The position numbers and the translations under genes are program-made. From the NCBI RefSeq assembly GCF_900230225.1, contig NZ_OCNH01000001.1, positions 806,001 through 870,000 of the forward strand: 64,000 bases of DNA, read 5' to 3'. A model generated the notes under the pieces. It worked only from the letters and a program-made list of their open reading frames with translations, was not told the DNA's origin and did not search any database. Shown here piece after piece: positions 27,690 through 37,300 of the stretch; within the stretch, counting starts at the first letter, position 1; each line of letters starts with the position of its first letter. This DNA comes from Spirosoma fluviale. GTDB lineage: Bacteria; Bacteroidota; Bacteroidia; Cytophagales; Spirosomataceae.

Positions 27690-28799
27690 TTAAGCAATTG
27701 GTTGCCATTGAGCCATAAGGTCGTGTACTGCCCGGACAATAGTCTCCAGTGATGCAGTCGGTTCCGCTGGCTCCGGAAACTGTTGTAAAAGTTTATTTTT
27801 TGAGCGCAAAGCCATCGGAACGTCAAAATACAGAACCCGGCTAGGCACCTGCCAGGGCGTGTGCTGCGGATTCGTTTTGGCGTACAGCACCACAACGGGC
27901 GTACCCAGTGCAGCCGCCATATGAACCGGCCCGGTGTTATTGGCAATGAGCAAAGGAGCTTCGGCCAGAAGAGCCGCCAACTCACCAAGGCTCAGTTGAC
28001 CGGCCAGGTCCACCGCCCGACCGGTCAACTGATGCTGAATCTGGCTGGTCAGCGATTGCTCGCTTTTGCTGCCCGTCAGCACCACCTGATACCCGGAGTC
28101 CTGCATGAGCGGTAAAAGCGCCTGAACAAATTGCTCGGCCGGGTACCGCCGTTTCTCTTCACTAACGCCCGGATGCAGCACCAGCCACGGCCGTTGAAGG
28201 TCGAGTCCGGCGGTTGTTAACTGCTGGCGTACCCGCTGCTGGTCGGCAATGGATCGCGTTAAGGATAGGCTCCGGTTGGTTGTATGGCAACCTATTTCCC
28301 GAACCAGTTCCAGTTGCCGAATAACTTCATGGCGGGTAGCCACCAGTATCTCGGGGTCAGGAACCCAGTCGGTCATGAGTTGGTACGGATTCTCCCGGCA
28401 ATAGCCCAGCACCCGGGGAATACCGGCCAGGTAACACAGCATGGCCGCCGGTAGCGGATTCTGGCTCTGAACCGTAAACACGATAGCCGCGTCGAACTGG
28501 TGGCTGCGTAAGCGGTTTCCGAGGTCAATAACCTGGTCCGGCTGTTGTTGCTGGCCCGCTACCCAGGGCACATCGAAGGAAATCACCTGATCTATTTCCG
28601 GGATAAATTTGGCAATGGCGGCCCCTGCCGACGAGGTCAGTAATGTCAGATGTGCGGCAGGCCAGGTCGTTTTCAGGGCGCGAAAGGCTGGTGTCGTCAT
28701 CAGTACATCGCCCAGATTATCCAGTCTGACGCACAGAAGACGCAGCCCGTCTTTCCAGAAATTCATACGTTGTGTCGTGCGTTGAGGTACATGATTCAT
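27690..28799 (-). CDS. GT9 family (heptosyltransferase-like) glycosyltransferase
   Basis: The protein has 369 residues, or 358 if the internal ATG at 28766 is used. GT9 signatures are LLCVRLDNLGDVLMTTPAF, then LVLHPGVSEEKRRYPAE in the donor domain, and IANNTGPVHMAAALGTP. The TGA stop of the upstream phosphatase gene shares one base with its ATG, so the two are coupled. With a GmhB-like phosphatase next door, an ADP-heptose-type donor is likely but not proven. It is one of two GT9 enzymes in the operon. Confidence 0.88.
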   Translation of the reverse strand: MNHVPQRTTQRMNFWKDGLRLLCVRLDNLGDVLMTTPAFRALKTTWPAAHLTLLTSSAGAAIAKFIPEIDQVISFDVPWVAGQQQQPDQVIDLGNRLRSHQFDAAIVFTVQSQNPLPAAMLCYLAGIPRVLGYCRENPYQLMTDWVPDPEILVATRHEVIRQLELVREIGCHTTNRSLSLTRSIADQQRVRQQLTTAGLDLQRPWLVLHPGVSEEKRRYPAEQFVQALLPLMQDSGYQVVLTGSKSEQSLTSQIQHQLTGRAVDLAGQLSLGELAALLAEAPLLIANNTGPVHMAAALGTPVVVLYAKTNPQHTPWQVPSRVLYFDVPMALRSKNKLLQQFPEPAEPTASLETIVRAVHDLMAQWQPIA

Positions 28800-29401
28800 C
28801 AGCGTTCCGGGTACGCATCGGAGCCATCCGGCCGCACCAGTCGGCGGGTAGTGGCCAGAATGTAATCCGTAGCTTCACTGAGCGAATTGGCCCGAGTGGT
28901 TGGCAGCCGGTGGCTGTTGATAAGCCACTCCGTCTCGTTCCCCCGGTCAATCAGTACGGTTCGGCAACCGGCCCGATTACCAGCTTCAACATCATTGAGG
29001 ATGTCGCCCACCATCCACGACTGGCTCAGGTCGATCTGGTGATCTCTGGCGGCTTTTTGTAAAAGGCCCGGCCTGGGCTTTCGGCAGGTACAGACCCAGT
29101 CGTACTGTTTGACGGACGCTCCCGGGAAGTGCGGGCAATAATAAAAACCGTCCGGCTCGGCACCAAAGGGGCCGAGCAACTCCGTAAGCCGGTCCCAGAC
29201 GCCGAAAAGCTTACTTTCTTTGAAGTACCCATGCGCCACCCCCGACTGGTTGGAGATGACAATCAGCTTGAACCCGGCAGCCCGCAGTCGGCACAAACTG
29301 CTTCCGGCATCGGTATAGAGCGTAATTTTGGCTGGATCGACATTATACGGAATGTCGGGAATGAGAGTGCCGTCCTTATCCCAAAAAATAGCTTTGTTCA
29401 C
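28799..29401 (-). CDS. HAD-IIIA phosphatase, heptose-bisphosphate phosphatase (GmhB)-like
   Basis: The protein has 200 residues. It begins AIFWDKDGTLIPDIPYNVD, the HAD motif I (DxDGT) preceded by a hydrophobic strand, followed by LIVISNQSGVAHGYF (motif II), CRKPRPGLL (motif III) and WMVGDILNDVEAG (motif IV). The cysteine cluster YYCPHFPG and CTCRKP matches the GmhB zinc site. GmhB removes the 7-phosphate from D-glycero-D-manno-heptose 1,7-bisphosphate on the route to ADP-heptose. The start is a GTG at 29401 overlapping the previous stop by 4 bases (GTGA). Confidence 0.85.
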   Translation of the reverse strand: MNKAIFWDKDGTLIPDIPYNVDPAKITLYTDAGSSLCRLRAAGFKLIVISNQSGVAHGYFKESKLFGVWDRLTELLGPFGAEPDGFYYCPHFPGASVKQYDWVCTCRKPRPGLLQKAARDHQIDLSQSWMVGDILNDVEAGNRAGCRTVLIDRGNETEWLINSHRLPTTRANSLSEATDYILATTRRLVRPDGSDAYPER

Positions 29402-30705
29402 GATCTGTCTGGAATTGGTAAGGATGTGGCCTGATGGCCGGCAGCCCGTAGCCAGAAACCCGTCTGGACGCGCCCGTTGGTGATCAGGTCGTATAAGTCG
29501 GCGGTTTGCTGAGCTACCCGCGTCCAGGTATACCCGGTTTTTACGTGCTGAATGGCCTGCTGGCCATAGCGCTGCCGAAGGGCTTTGTTGGTGATCAGTA
29601 CCGCCAGTTTTTCGGCCAGGGCCGGGGGGTCGTTGGGTTGCACCAGAAAACCCGTTTTGTTCAGCAATACCGTGTGTTTAATGCCCCCAACGGCCGCTCC
29701 GATAACGGGCGTTCCACAGGCCATAGCCTCCAGTGGAGTAATACCAAACGGTTCGTACCAGGGCGTTGTCACAAACACATCGGCGGCACTGTAATAATGC
29801 CGGAGTTCGTCGCGGGTGCGGCTTCCGGTAAACGTGACCAGATCCGTTATACCAAGCGCCGATGCCAGCTCCTGAAGTCGGCCGATTTCGGGTGTGAGTT
29901 CCGGGTCAGGTTGCCGGGAGTCACCACCCACGACCAGAAGCCTGGCCGCAATACCATGCGTTTGCCGAAGAATAGCTACCGCCCGGATTACATTGTCGAC
30001 GCCCTTGCGGGGAACCATCCGGCCCAGTTGCAGCAATGTTGGTTCCTGCACATTGAGTCCCAGCGTCTGGCGGGCCAGCTCCTGCCGGATGGGAAAGAAA
30101 TCCTGCGGATTATAGCCGTTCGGAATGATCGTAATTTTTGACGCGTCGGCACCGTAAAGTTTTATCAGATCGTCGCTATCCTGCGGGCAGAGGGCTACGA
30201 TACCGTCCGCTTCCTGCATAATCCGCTTCTCGATCAGGGTACGTTCCATCGGAAAGCCATCTGAGCTACCCTGGCATTGGCGTCGAACCAACCCCAGCGC
30301 ATGAAACGTGACAACGAACGGGATGCGATGCAGCTGCTTGATTTTGAGAGCTACCAGCCCCGACATGAAAAAGTGCGCATGGGTAACGGCGTAGTTGAGC
30401 GCGTTCGTCTGAATAAATCGGCTCATATTCTGCGCAAACTCGCCCATGTGGGGCAGAAGGGCTTCTTTGGGAAGGTACTGCCGGGCTCCGGCGGGCACAT
30501 GAATGACGCGGATACGGGGTTGCCACTGTACGATTTCGGCCTCCGTTGGCGAGCAGCACCGGGTAAACACATCGACGCTAAATCCCAGATTTGCCAGCTC
30601 CTTCGCCAATTCGGCAACGGCAATATTCTGACCGCCTGCGTCGACACCACCAATGGCAGCCATTGGCGACGCATGTTCGGAGATAAGCGCTAGCCTTTTA
30701 TCCAT
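29398..30705 (-). CDS. GT4 family glycosyltransferase
   Basis: This 435-residue GT-B enzyme opens LALISEHASPMAAIGGVDAGG, the glycine-rich loop seen in sucrose-synthase-like and mannosyltransferase GT4 members. Other motifs are THAHFFMSG, VTFHALGLVRR, TLLQLGRMVPRKG at the start of the donor domain, and the E-x7-E motif in EPFGITPLEAMACG. No membrane segment is seen. It is the first gene of the minus-strand glycan operon that runs to 23812 and has a roughly 250-base divergent gap upstream. Sugar donor and acceptor are unknown. Confidence 0.85.
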   Translation of the reverse strand: MDKRLALISEHASPMAAIGGVDAGGQNIAVAELAKELANLGFSVDVFTRCCSPTEAEIVQWQPRIRVIHVPAGARQYLPKEALLPHMGEFAQNMSRFIQTNALNYAVTHAHFFMSGLVALKIKQLHRIPFVVTFHALGLVRRQCQGSSDGFPMERTLIEKRIMQEADGIVALCPQDSDDLIKLYGADASKITIIPNGYNPQDFFPIRQELARQTLGLNVQEPTLLQLGRMVPRKGVDNVIRAVAILRQTHGIAARLLVVGGDSRQPDPELTPEIGRLQELASALGITDLVTFTGSRTRDELRHYYSAADVFVTTPWYEPFGITPLEAMACGTPVIGAAVGGIKHTVLLNKTGFLVQPNDPPALAEKLAVLITNKALRQRYGQQAIQHVKTGYTWTRVAQQTADLYDLITNGRVQTGFWLRAAGHQATSLPIPDRS

Positions 30706-30957
30706 AGCCCGTTGAGTTTATGTTGAGGTAATTAGTAAGTGGTTCTGTACTCCCCGGATTAACTGCACCTTGTTGGGGAAGGTTAGTAAGTGCCCGTATG
30801 ACGAACCGTTTATATTCAAAATAGTGAGGTAACGGAACACACTACCAAAAAAGCATCGGAATAGGGGAGGCCAACAAACAGTTGGTGAGCCGGGGACGTT
30901 AGTCAACTCAATCTTACCGGGCAGACATCGCCCGCCAACAGCTTGATTTTATACCCG

Positions 30958-31944
30958 ATGCGACGATTGAATATTCTGATCTGGCACATTCACGGAGCCT
31001 ATTTAACCGCTATTACGCAGGCAGAACACAACTGGTATTTGCCGGTTAAACCCGGTGCGCCCGAGGGCTACTGCGGGCGTGGACAGGATTCGTCCATGCC
31101 TGATTACGTTCGGGAAGTACCGGCCGAGGCTATCCGAAATCTGGACCTGGACCTGGTCATTTGCCAGACACCCCGGAATTACCAGGCCGACCGGTTCGAG
31201 ATTCTGTCGCCCGAGCAGCGGCAACTGCCTACCATTTATCTGGAACACAACACCCCCGAGCCGCATCCTACTGATTCGAAGCATCCGGCCGCCGACGATC
31301 CGGGCGTGATGCTCGTACACGTAACAAATTATAACCGGCTGATGTGGGATAATGGCCAGACGCCCACCCGCGTTGTCAAACACAGCGTAGCCATCGATTC
31401 AACAATACGGTATACGGGCCAGCGCCAGGAGGGGCTTGTAGTGGTCAATGAACTCCGGCGCCGGGGGCGTATGGCGGGCTTCGATCTGTTCGAGCAGTTC
31501 AGGCAACACGTGCCGCTCACGGTGGCGGGTATGAAATCGGCAGAGATTGGCGGCATTGGGGAGATCCACTATACGCGTCTGCACCAAACCGTTGCCCAGT
31601 ATCGGTTCCTGTTCAGCCCGATGCGCTACAGCAGTCTTCCGTTGGCGGTTATTGAAGCCATGACCATTGGGATGCCCATTGTGGTCGTGGCCACCACCGA
31701 GTTACCAACGGTGATCCAGAACGGCGTCCACGGATTTGTATCGGCCGACCCGACCGAACTGCTGGCGGGTATGCAGTTTTTACTGGATAACCCAACCGAA
31801 GCCCGGCGCATGGGTGACAATGCCCGTGAATTGGCGATGCGTGATTTTGGCCTGCCGCGTTTCGTTGACGACTGGAACTCCGTGTTCAGTGAGGCACTCA
31901 GCAGTGCGCCCGAAGTAGTTTCTGCTGATGCGGTAGCCTATTGA
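30958..31944 (+). CDS. GT4/GT1-type glycosyltransferase, divergent from the glycan operon
   Basis: About 329 residues run from the ATG at 30958, preferred to an in-frame TTG at 30943. The N-terminal half begins RRLNILIWHIHGAYLTAI. The donor half has FSPMRYSSLPLAVIEAMTI, a GT-B E-x7-E-like motif, followed by GMPIVVVATTELP and NGVHGFV. It is shorter than most GT4 enzymes, and the acceptor domain looks reduced. It lies back to back with the six-gene operon and may share its regulation and product. A role in the same glycan is inferred from position only. Confidence 0.75.
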   Translation: MRRLNILIWHIHGAYLTAITQAEHNWYLPVKPGAPEGYCGRGQDSSMPDYVREVPAEAIRNLDLDLVICQTPRNYQADRFEILSPEQRQLPTIYLEHNTPEPHPTDSKHPAADDPGVMLVHVTNYNRLMWDNGQTPTRVVKHSVAIDSTIRYTGQRQEGLVVVNELRRRGRMAGFDLFEQFRQHVPLTVAGMKSAEIGGIGEIHYTRLHQTVAQYRFLFSPMRYSSLPLAVIEAMTIGMPIVVVATTELPTVIQNGVHGFVSADPTELLAGMQFLLDNPTEARRMGDNARELAMRDFGLPRFVDDWNSVFSEALSSAPEVVSADAVAY

Positions 31945-32030
31945 TTACGAATGAGTTATCGCGCCTATTGGTCGATCGATCATCAGCGCATAAAAACACA
32001 ATACGTTAACCCTGAACGTCCTCTACTTTC

Positions 32031-32849
32031 ATGAGCATCATAAACCCAGCCCTTGAGCGCCCGGAATTAATTGCCTATTTTTTGGGGGCCAACAATTACA
32101 GCTGGCTTCATTTTAGAAATGGAGAAAAAAAGCTGCTGTCCAAGCCAATCAGTTACCTGGAAGGCCGACTGCCCGGCTTTATCCGGGTGCATAAAACCGC
32201 CCTGGTTAATCCGGATTACGTAAAGAGTTTACAACGGCCGCTGCGTCAGAAAATGGCGGGTAAAATACAGCTTCAGAGCGGAGAGACCTTTCCTGTGAGC
32301 CGTCGGCGATGGAATCAGGTTGTCCAGTCGCTGGGCGACCATCTGGCCCCAATAGGAAATGAGGAAGGGTTGCGGGCATCCGTACACCTTGATGAAGCAC
32401 ATCCGATGGGTGAGTCGGGTAGTTTGTCATATCAGGCAACCTCTCTATTTCTGGTGACCAACGATGAGCAAAATGCCTTTCTGGCCCGTCAGATCATTGG
32501 CAAAAACTGGCCTGAATACCGGGTTGAGACGCTGGCGAAGAGTATCCACTTACCGGAGTTGCTCGATGAATTACCGGAGTCGGAGTTACCTGCGCTGGTG
32601 TTTCTGGACGCCCGATCTGATGCCCTGGAGCGATTGCATACCCTACAGCGGTTGAAAAATAACCAGCGTCTTTGCCGGGTTCCGGTGGTTCTGCTCGCCT
32701 TGCCAACCGATAAATCGGTTATTGAAGGGTATGAGCGGCAGGCTAACTCGGTCGTTACCATGAAGGAGGGTGACATGTCGTTTTCGCAGGTGATCGACCG
32801 CATCTGCCAGTTCTGGCTGAAAGTTGCTGAACTACCCGCCCACTGCTGA
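32031..32849 (+). CDS. LytTR DNA-binding protein with C-terminal receiver-like domain
   Basis: The protein has 272 residues. Residues about 10-105 form a LytTR domain (NYSWLHFRNGEKKLLSKPIS, then LPGFIRVHKTALVNPDYVK). After a linker, residues about 140-265 look like a receiver: FLVTNDEQNAF in place of the usual DD pocket, LVFLDARSD with the phosphorylatable Asp position, VVLLALPTD, and VTMKEGD with the conserved Lys. Known LytTR regulators place the receiver first, so this order is reversed. It may respond to a kinase such as the one encoded at 34311. No partner gene is adjacent on the same strand. Confidence 0.75.
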   Translation: MSIINPALERPELIAYFLGANNYSWLHFRNGEKKLLSKPISYLEGRLPGFIRVHKTALVNPDYVKSLQRPLRQKMAGKIQLQSGETFPVSRRRWNQVVQSLGDHLAPIGNEEGLRASVHLDEAHPMGESGSLSYQATSLFLVTNDEQNAFLARQIIGKNWPEYRVETLAKSIHLPELLDELPESELPALVFLDARSDALERLHTLQRLKNNQRLCRVPVVLLALPTDKSVIEGYERQANSVVTMKEGDMSFSQVIDRICQFWLKVAELPAHC

Positions 32850-32918
32850 GGGTGATGGTTGTGGTTGAGGCATTGATTTAGAGTGGACGGCTTGGTGGTG
32901 GCAGGTTGGGCGTAGTCG

Positions 32919-33063
32919 GTTGGTTGGGCGTTGGGCGTAGTCTATGACTACGTCCTAATGTTATCCGGTCTCTGACCGGTGTAAATGACTAACCTGTCAC
33001 TCCGGTCGGAGACTGGATAACGCAAGGACGTAGTCACAGACTACGCCCAACGCCCAACCAACT
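32919..33063. repeat. long imperfect inverted repeat
   Basis: Arms of about 62 bases (32919-32980 and 33002-33063) pair with around eight mismatches across a 21-base loop. The outer ends read GTTGGTTGGGCG and its complement, and the repeated inner words are GGGCGTAGTC and GACTACGTCC. It fills the gap between the convergent LytTR and CheB genes and may terminate both. The internal short repeats suggest a dispersed repeat element. Confidence 0.75.
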
Positions 33064-33112
33064 ACAAACGACGCCGACACCACAAGTATCCATTGGCTTG
33101 TGGTGGTCAGGC

Positions 33113-34141
33113 TTATTTAGGAACCCCATTCGGTTGCTGAAGAATGGGCTCCTGCTGAAAAAGAAACTTGTGGAGCATATTGGTCCGTTCCCGGTTTTCG
33201 CGGGCTTTGCTGAAGAACCGTTCGGCCGCTTGCTCGTCGCCCCCCTGGGCCGATGCTTTTCCCGACTCTTCCAGCAGCATGATAGCCTCCTCCATCACGC
33301 GAACGGCTTTCCAGAGATTATCTTCAACGGATTTATCCACTTCTGCCAGTAACGAGCCCGCCGTGTAGGCATGTCCTGTATGACACCGGTACCTAATTAA
33401 TTTGCCTTCTCTGAAACGGACCAGTACACCAGCGCACTCCGGGCAGGTAAAGGGCGAAAGATCGCCCATGTCAAGGATTCCCATCTCGAACGCATTTTTT
33501 TGAGAGGCTATTTGAACTTCTTTTTTCAGCATTTCCCCTTCTTCGGGAGAGATGTTAAGGTGCGGAGGCTTGTATTCTTCGGACGTTAACTGATACAATA
33601 GTGCACCCATCCTGGCGAGGGGAACCGTATAGTCTACATCTACATATTCAAGTACGCTGGAGGGCATACTGGAATATTCGGCATCTTCGGGTTCCTGAAT
33701 AATGCCGAGTCCCCCCAGCCGTTTTATCGACCACATTCCCGATGTGCCATCATCGAGCAAGCCGGTTAACACAATACCAATGGTCCGCTCGCCGAAGTTA
33801 TAGGCAGCCGACCGGAACAAGGCGTCAATCGACGGTCGGAAGCGATTTTCTTTAGGCCCTTTTTTTACCAATACCTGGTTTTGCTCAATCAGAAGATGAT
33901 GATCGGGTGGGGCAACGTAAATCATGCCCGGCTCAATAGAATCACCATCGGTTGGGTGAACCGCTTTGAGCGGACCGGCATAGTTCAGGATTTCCGGTAG
34001 CATGCTCGTTGCATAAGCCGCAACATGCTGAACAATAAAAATGGTTGCGTTAAAATCAGATGGCAATGAACGGACTAACTCTTTAAGAGCCACAACTCCA
34101 CCCGCCGATGCGCCAATTACAACAATATCGCGTTTAGCCAT
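33113..34141 (-). CDS. CheB-type methylesterase without receiver domain, with zinc-binding tail
   Basis: The protein has 342 residues. The catalytic domain (about 1-185) shows GASAGGVVALKEL with the Ser, IVQHVAAYATSML with the His, and GLLDDGTSGMWSIK with the Asp, a full CheB triad. No N-terminal receiver is present. The tail (about 225-300) carries CPECAG and YRCHTGHAYTAG, a CxxC and CHxxGH set that could bind zinc. CheB normally demethylates chemoreceptors, but no chemoreceptor gene is nearby. It diverges from the CheB-CheR-kinase gene, so both probably share one signalling pathway. Confidence 0.85.
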   Translation of the reverse strand: MAKRDIVVIGASAGGVVALKELVRSLPSDFNATIFIVQHVAAYATSMLPEILNYAGPLKAVHPTDGDSIEPGMIYVAPPDHHLLIEQNQVLVKKGPKENRFRPSIDALFRSAAYNFGERTIGIVLTGLLDDGTSGMWSIKRLGGLGIIQEPEDAEYSSMPSSVLEYVDVDYTVPLARMGALLYQLTSEEYKPPHLNISPEEGEMLKKEVQIASQKNAFEMGILDMGDLSPFTCPECAGVLVRFREGKLIRYRCHTGHAYTAGSLLAEVDKSVEDNLWKAVRVMEEAIMLLEESGKASAQGGDEQAAERFFSKARENRERTNMLHKFLFQQEPILQQPNGVPK

Positions 34142-34310
34142 TAGTCACATTAGTATTTATAGAAATGGTGTTTCCGTGAATAGACCCTTTAAACGATAGA
34201 TGAATAAATTTCTTACTCTGGTCTGTGGAAATTAGTTTAAGCAGTATAATTAACTCCCAAAACAATATATCAACAATTGAACTGCCGGTTGGTTTACATA
34301 AAAAAGACCT

Positions 34311-37300
34311 ATGTCTACTCAACGTTCCGATAGAGGTGAAAACTCATTAACCATATCCTCTAGAGGTGAATACTCATTAACCATATCTTCAATTCCAGTG
34401 GTAGCTATCGGAGCATCGGCTGGCGGACTGGAAGCTTTCTCTGAACTGTTAGAACACCTTTCGCCCGCTACCGGTCTGGCTTATGTTTATATACAACACC
34501 TTAATGCATTGGTTGAGAGTCAGTTGTCGGCTATTCTGAGTCGGGCAACGAAAATGAATGTTAAAGAAGCAGAGCACCTGGTCCGGATCGAGGCCAATAC
34601 GGTTTATATAATTCCGCCTGATAAGACGATGGAAATCGCGGATGGTGTGCTCACACTCATGCCACGTCGGAAGAAAGCCGTGAAAGGGGAGTCCTATTCG
34701 GAGATTGACGTGCCGAACATGCCCATCGACCAGTTCTTTACCTCATTAGCCCAGCGCCAAAAAGAGGGCGCAATTGGGGTTATCCTGTCCGGAATGGCGC
34801 ACGATGGAACGATGGGCCTGAAAGCGATTAAAGTGGCCGGGGGGATTACATTTGTCCAGGATTCGTCCGCAAAATTTCAGAGCATGCCCCAGTCGGCCAT
34901 CGCCGAAGGGGTTGCCGACATGATTTTATCGCCAGCCGAAATCGCCGGGGAACTGGAGCATCTCAGTCGGCAAGCCACGATCTTTCAGCAAACGGCCGAT
35001 GCCGGAAGTACTATCGAAAATGAAATCGAGGAGTTAAGGGAAGTCACTACTGAAGATCTGCAACCCATTATTCAGTTTCTGCGAAGAGCCATTGGTGTCG
35101 ATTTCAGTAATTATAAAATGACCACCATTCGTCGGCGGATCATTCGTCGGATGTTGCTGTATAAGCTGGAAACACTCAAAGAATATTTACGGTACCTGTG
35201 GGAGCATCCTGCTGAACCGGGGCTGCTTTATAATGATTTGCTGATCAACGTTACCAGCTTTTTCCGGGATGAGGAAACGATGGAGTTCGTAAAAAACAGC
35301 GTTTTTCACGAACTTGTTCAGCAGAAAAGTGGCCAGGTACCGTTGCGTATCTGGGTACCCGGTTGTTCAACCGGGCAGGAGGCCTACTCATTGGCCATGC
35401 TGTTGCTGGAAAAGCTCGACGAAGAAGCATCGAGAGTGACCATTCAGATTTTTGCTACCGATCTTAGTGAAAATGCCATTAGCCGCGCCCGGCAGGGGCT
35501 CTACTCCGTTAGTGAAGTAGCAAACGTATCACCTAAACGGTTACAGCGCTTTTTTGCGAAGCACCAGTCCATGTATCAGATCAGTAAGACGATTCGGGAT
35601 ATGTGTGTGTTTGCTCCGCACAACATATTCAAGGATCCTCCTTTTTCCCGAATTGATTTGATCAGCTGCCGCAATCTGCTGATTTATCTGAATTCTGTAC
35701 TACAGCGAAAAGCGCTCATTACGTTTCACTACGCCTTGAATTATGATGGCTATTTGTTGCTGGGCAAATCAGAAATGGTGTCGGCTTCTTCGGCATTATT
35801 TAGACCTTTTGACAAAAATTATAAGATATTTATCCGTAAAAACGAGCGATCTGCGGGGATAGTAGTGAGTCAGGTGGTTATTGAGCGGAAAGATGGGCAA
35901 CCGCAACCCCGTCGTTCAAACCTGAGAATGAGCGATGGAGTGAATTCGAAAAATCAACCAGTTAAAGCGCGCCAGACCGTGAATGAACTAGATACTATTG
36001 TGGACCAGGTATTGCTCAGGCAATTTATGCCTGCTAGTGTGGTGGTGGATCAAGAGCTTGATATTCTTCAGTTTCGGGGGGAAACCAGCCTCTTTCTGGA
36101 GCATGTGTCGGGGCGGGCTAGTCTCAATCTGTCCAAAATGGCCCGGCCTGCACTAGCCTTCGAAATTCGGAATGCGGTACGAAAGGCCCAGAAATCGGGT
36201 CAGTCAGAAAGGAAAGCAGGCATCGAAATAACCGTAGCGGGTAAAAAGTACCTGGTTTCCATTGATGTTGTGCCGTTAAATGATACGGCTGAAGGGCGGT
36301 TATTTTTAATCCTGTTTCGGGAGGCACAGGGCGTTCTGGTGGATGATCCTATGCTGGAAAGCGGTCAGAATAGCCGGGTCAAACAGCTTGAGGAAGAACT
36401 CTCCACAATGCGGGAAGACATGCGGAGCATTATTGAAGAGCATGAGATTGCCAGCGAAGAGCTCCAGTCCGTCAATGAGGAGATTGTGAGCAGTAATGAA
36501 GAATTGCAGAGCATTAATGAAGAGCTTGAAACGAGTAAGGAGGAAATAGAATCGACCAACGAAGAACTACAAACTATAAACCAGGAGCTGCAGATTCGCA
36601 ACGACCAGCTTGCCGAAGCGTACATGTATGGCGAAGCTATTTTTTCGACCATCAGCGAAGCTACTATCGTACTCGACAAACACCTGCGGGTGAAAAGTGC
36701 CAACAAGGCCTTCTGTCAGATCTTTAAAATACCTGAAGATGCCACAATTGGACGCATGATTTATGAACTTGGCAACCGGCATTGGGATATTCCCCGTCTG
36801 CGTGAGTTACTGGAGGAGGTTGTCCAGAAAAATGTGCTGATTCAGGCATTTGAGGTAAAGCATCATTTTCCGGGGGTGGGCACAAAGGTGATGCTGATTC
36901 ACGCCCGTCGGGTTATTGAACAACATCGACAGGAGGCTATTCTGCTGGCTATCGAAGATGTTACCGAGCAGCGGCAGGTTCAGCAACTACTGGAAGAACG
37001 GCAGGCCTGGTTCCATGCTCTCATCGATAACGCGCCCGTATTGATCTGGGTGGCCAATGAAGACGGCCGGTACAGCTTTTTCAACAAAGCCTGGCTCGAT
37101 TACACGGGTCGGTCATCGGAGCAGGAAACCGGGCAGGGCTGGATGATTGATATTCATCCTGAAGATCGAACCGACTATATAAATACGTTCAGTACTCATT
37201 TCACCGCCCGCCAGCCTTACCAGACCGAATACCGGCTAAAACGGAACGACGGCGAATACCGGTGGATGATGGAAAATGCGCACCCAACCTTCGACACTGA

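Noticed and set aside
23812-31944. Possible CPS or O-antigen operon with Wzx/Wzy
   Set aside because: No flippase, polymerase or ligase gene is present, so a full polymer export pathway is not supported.
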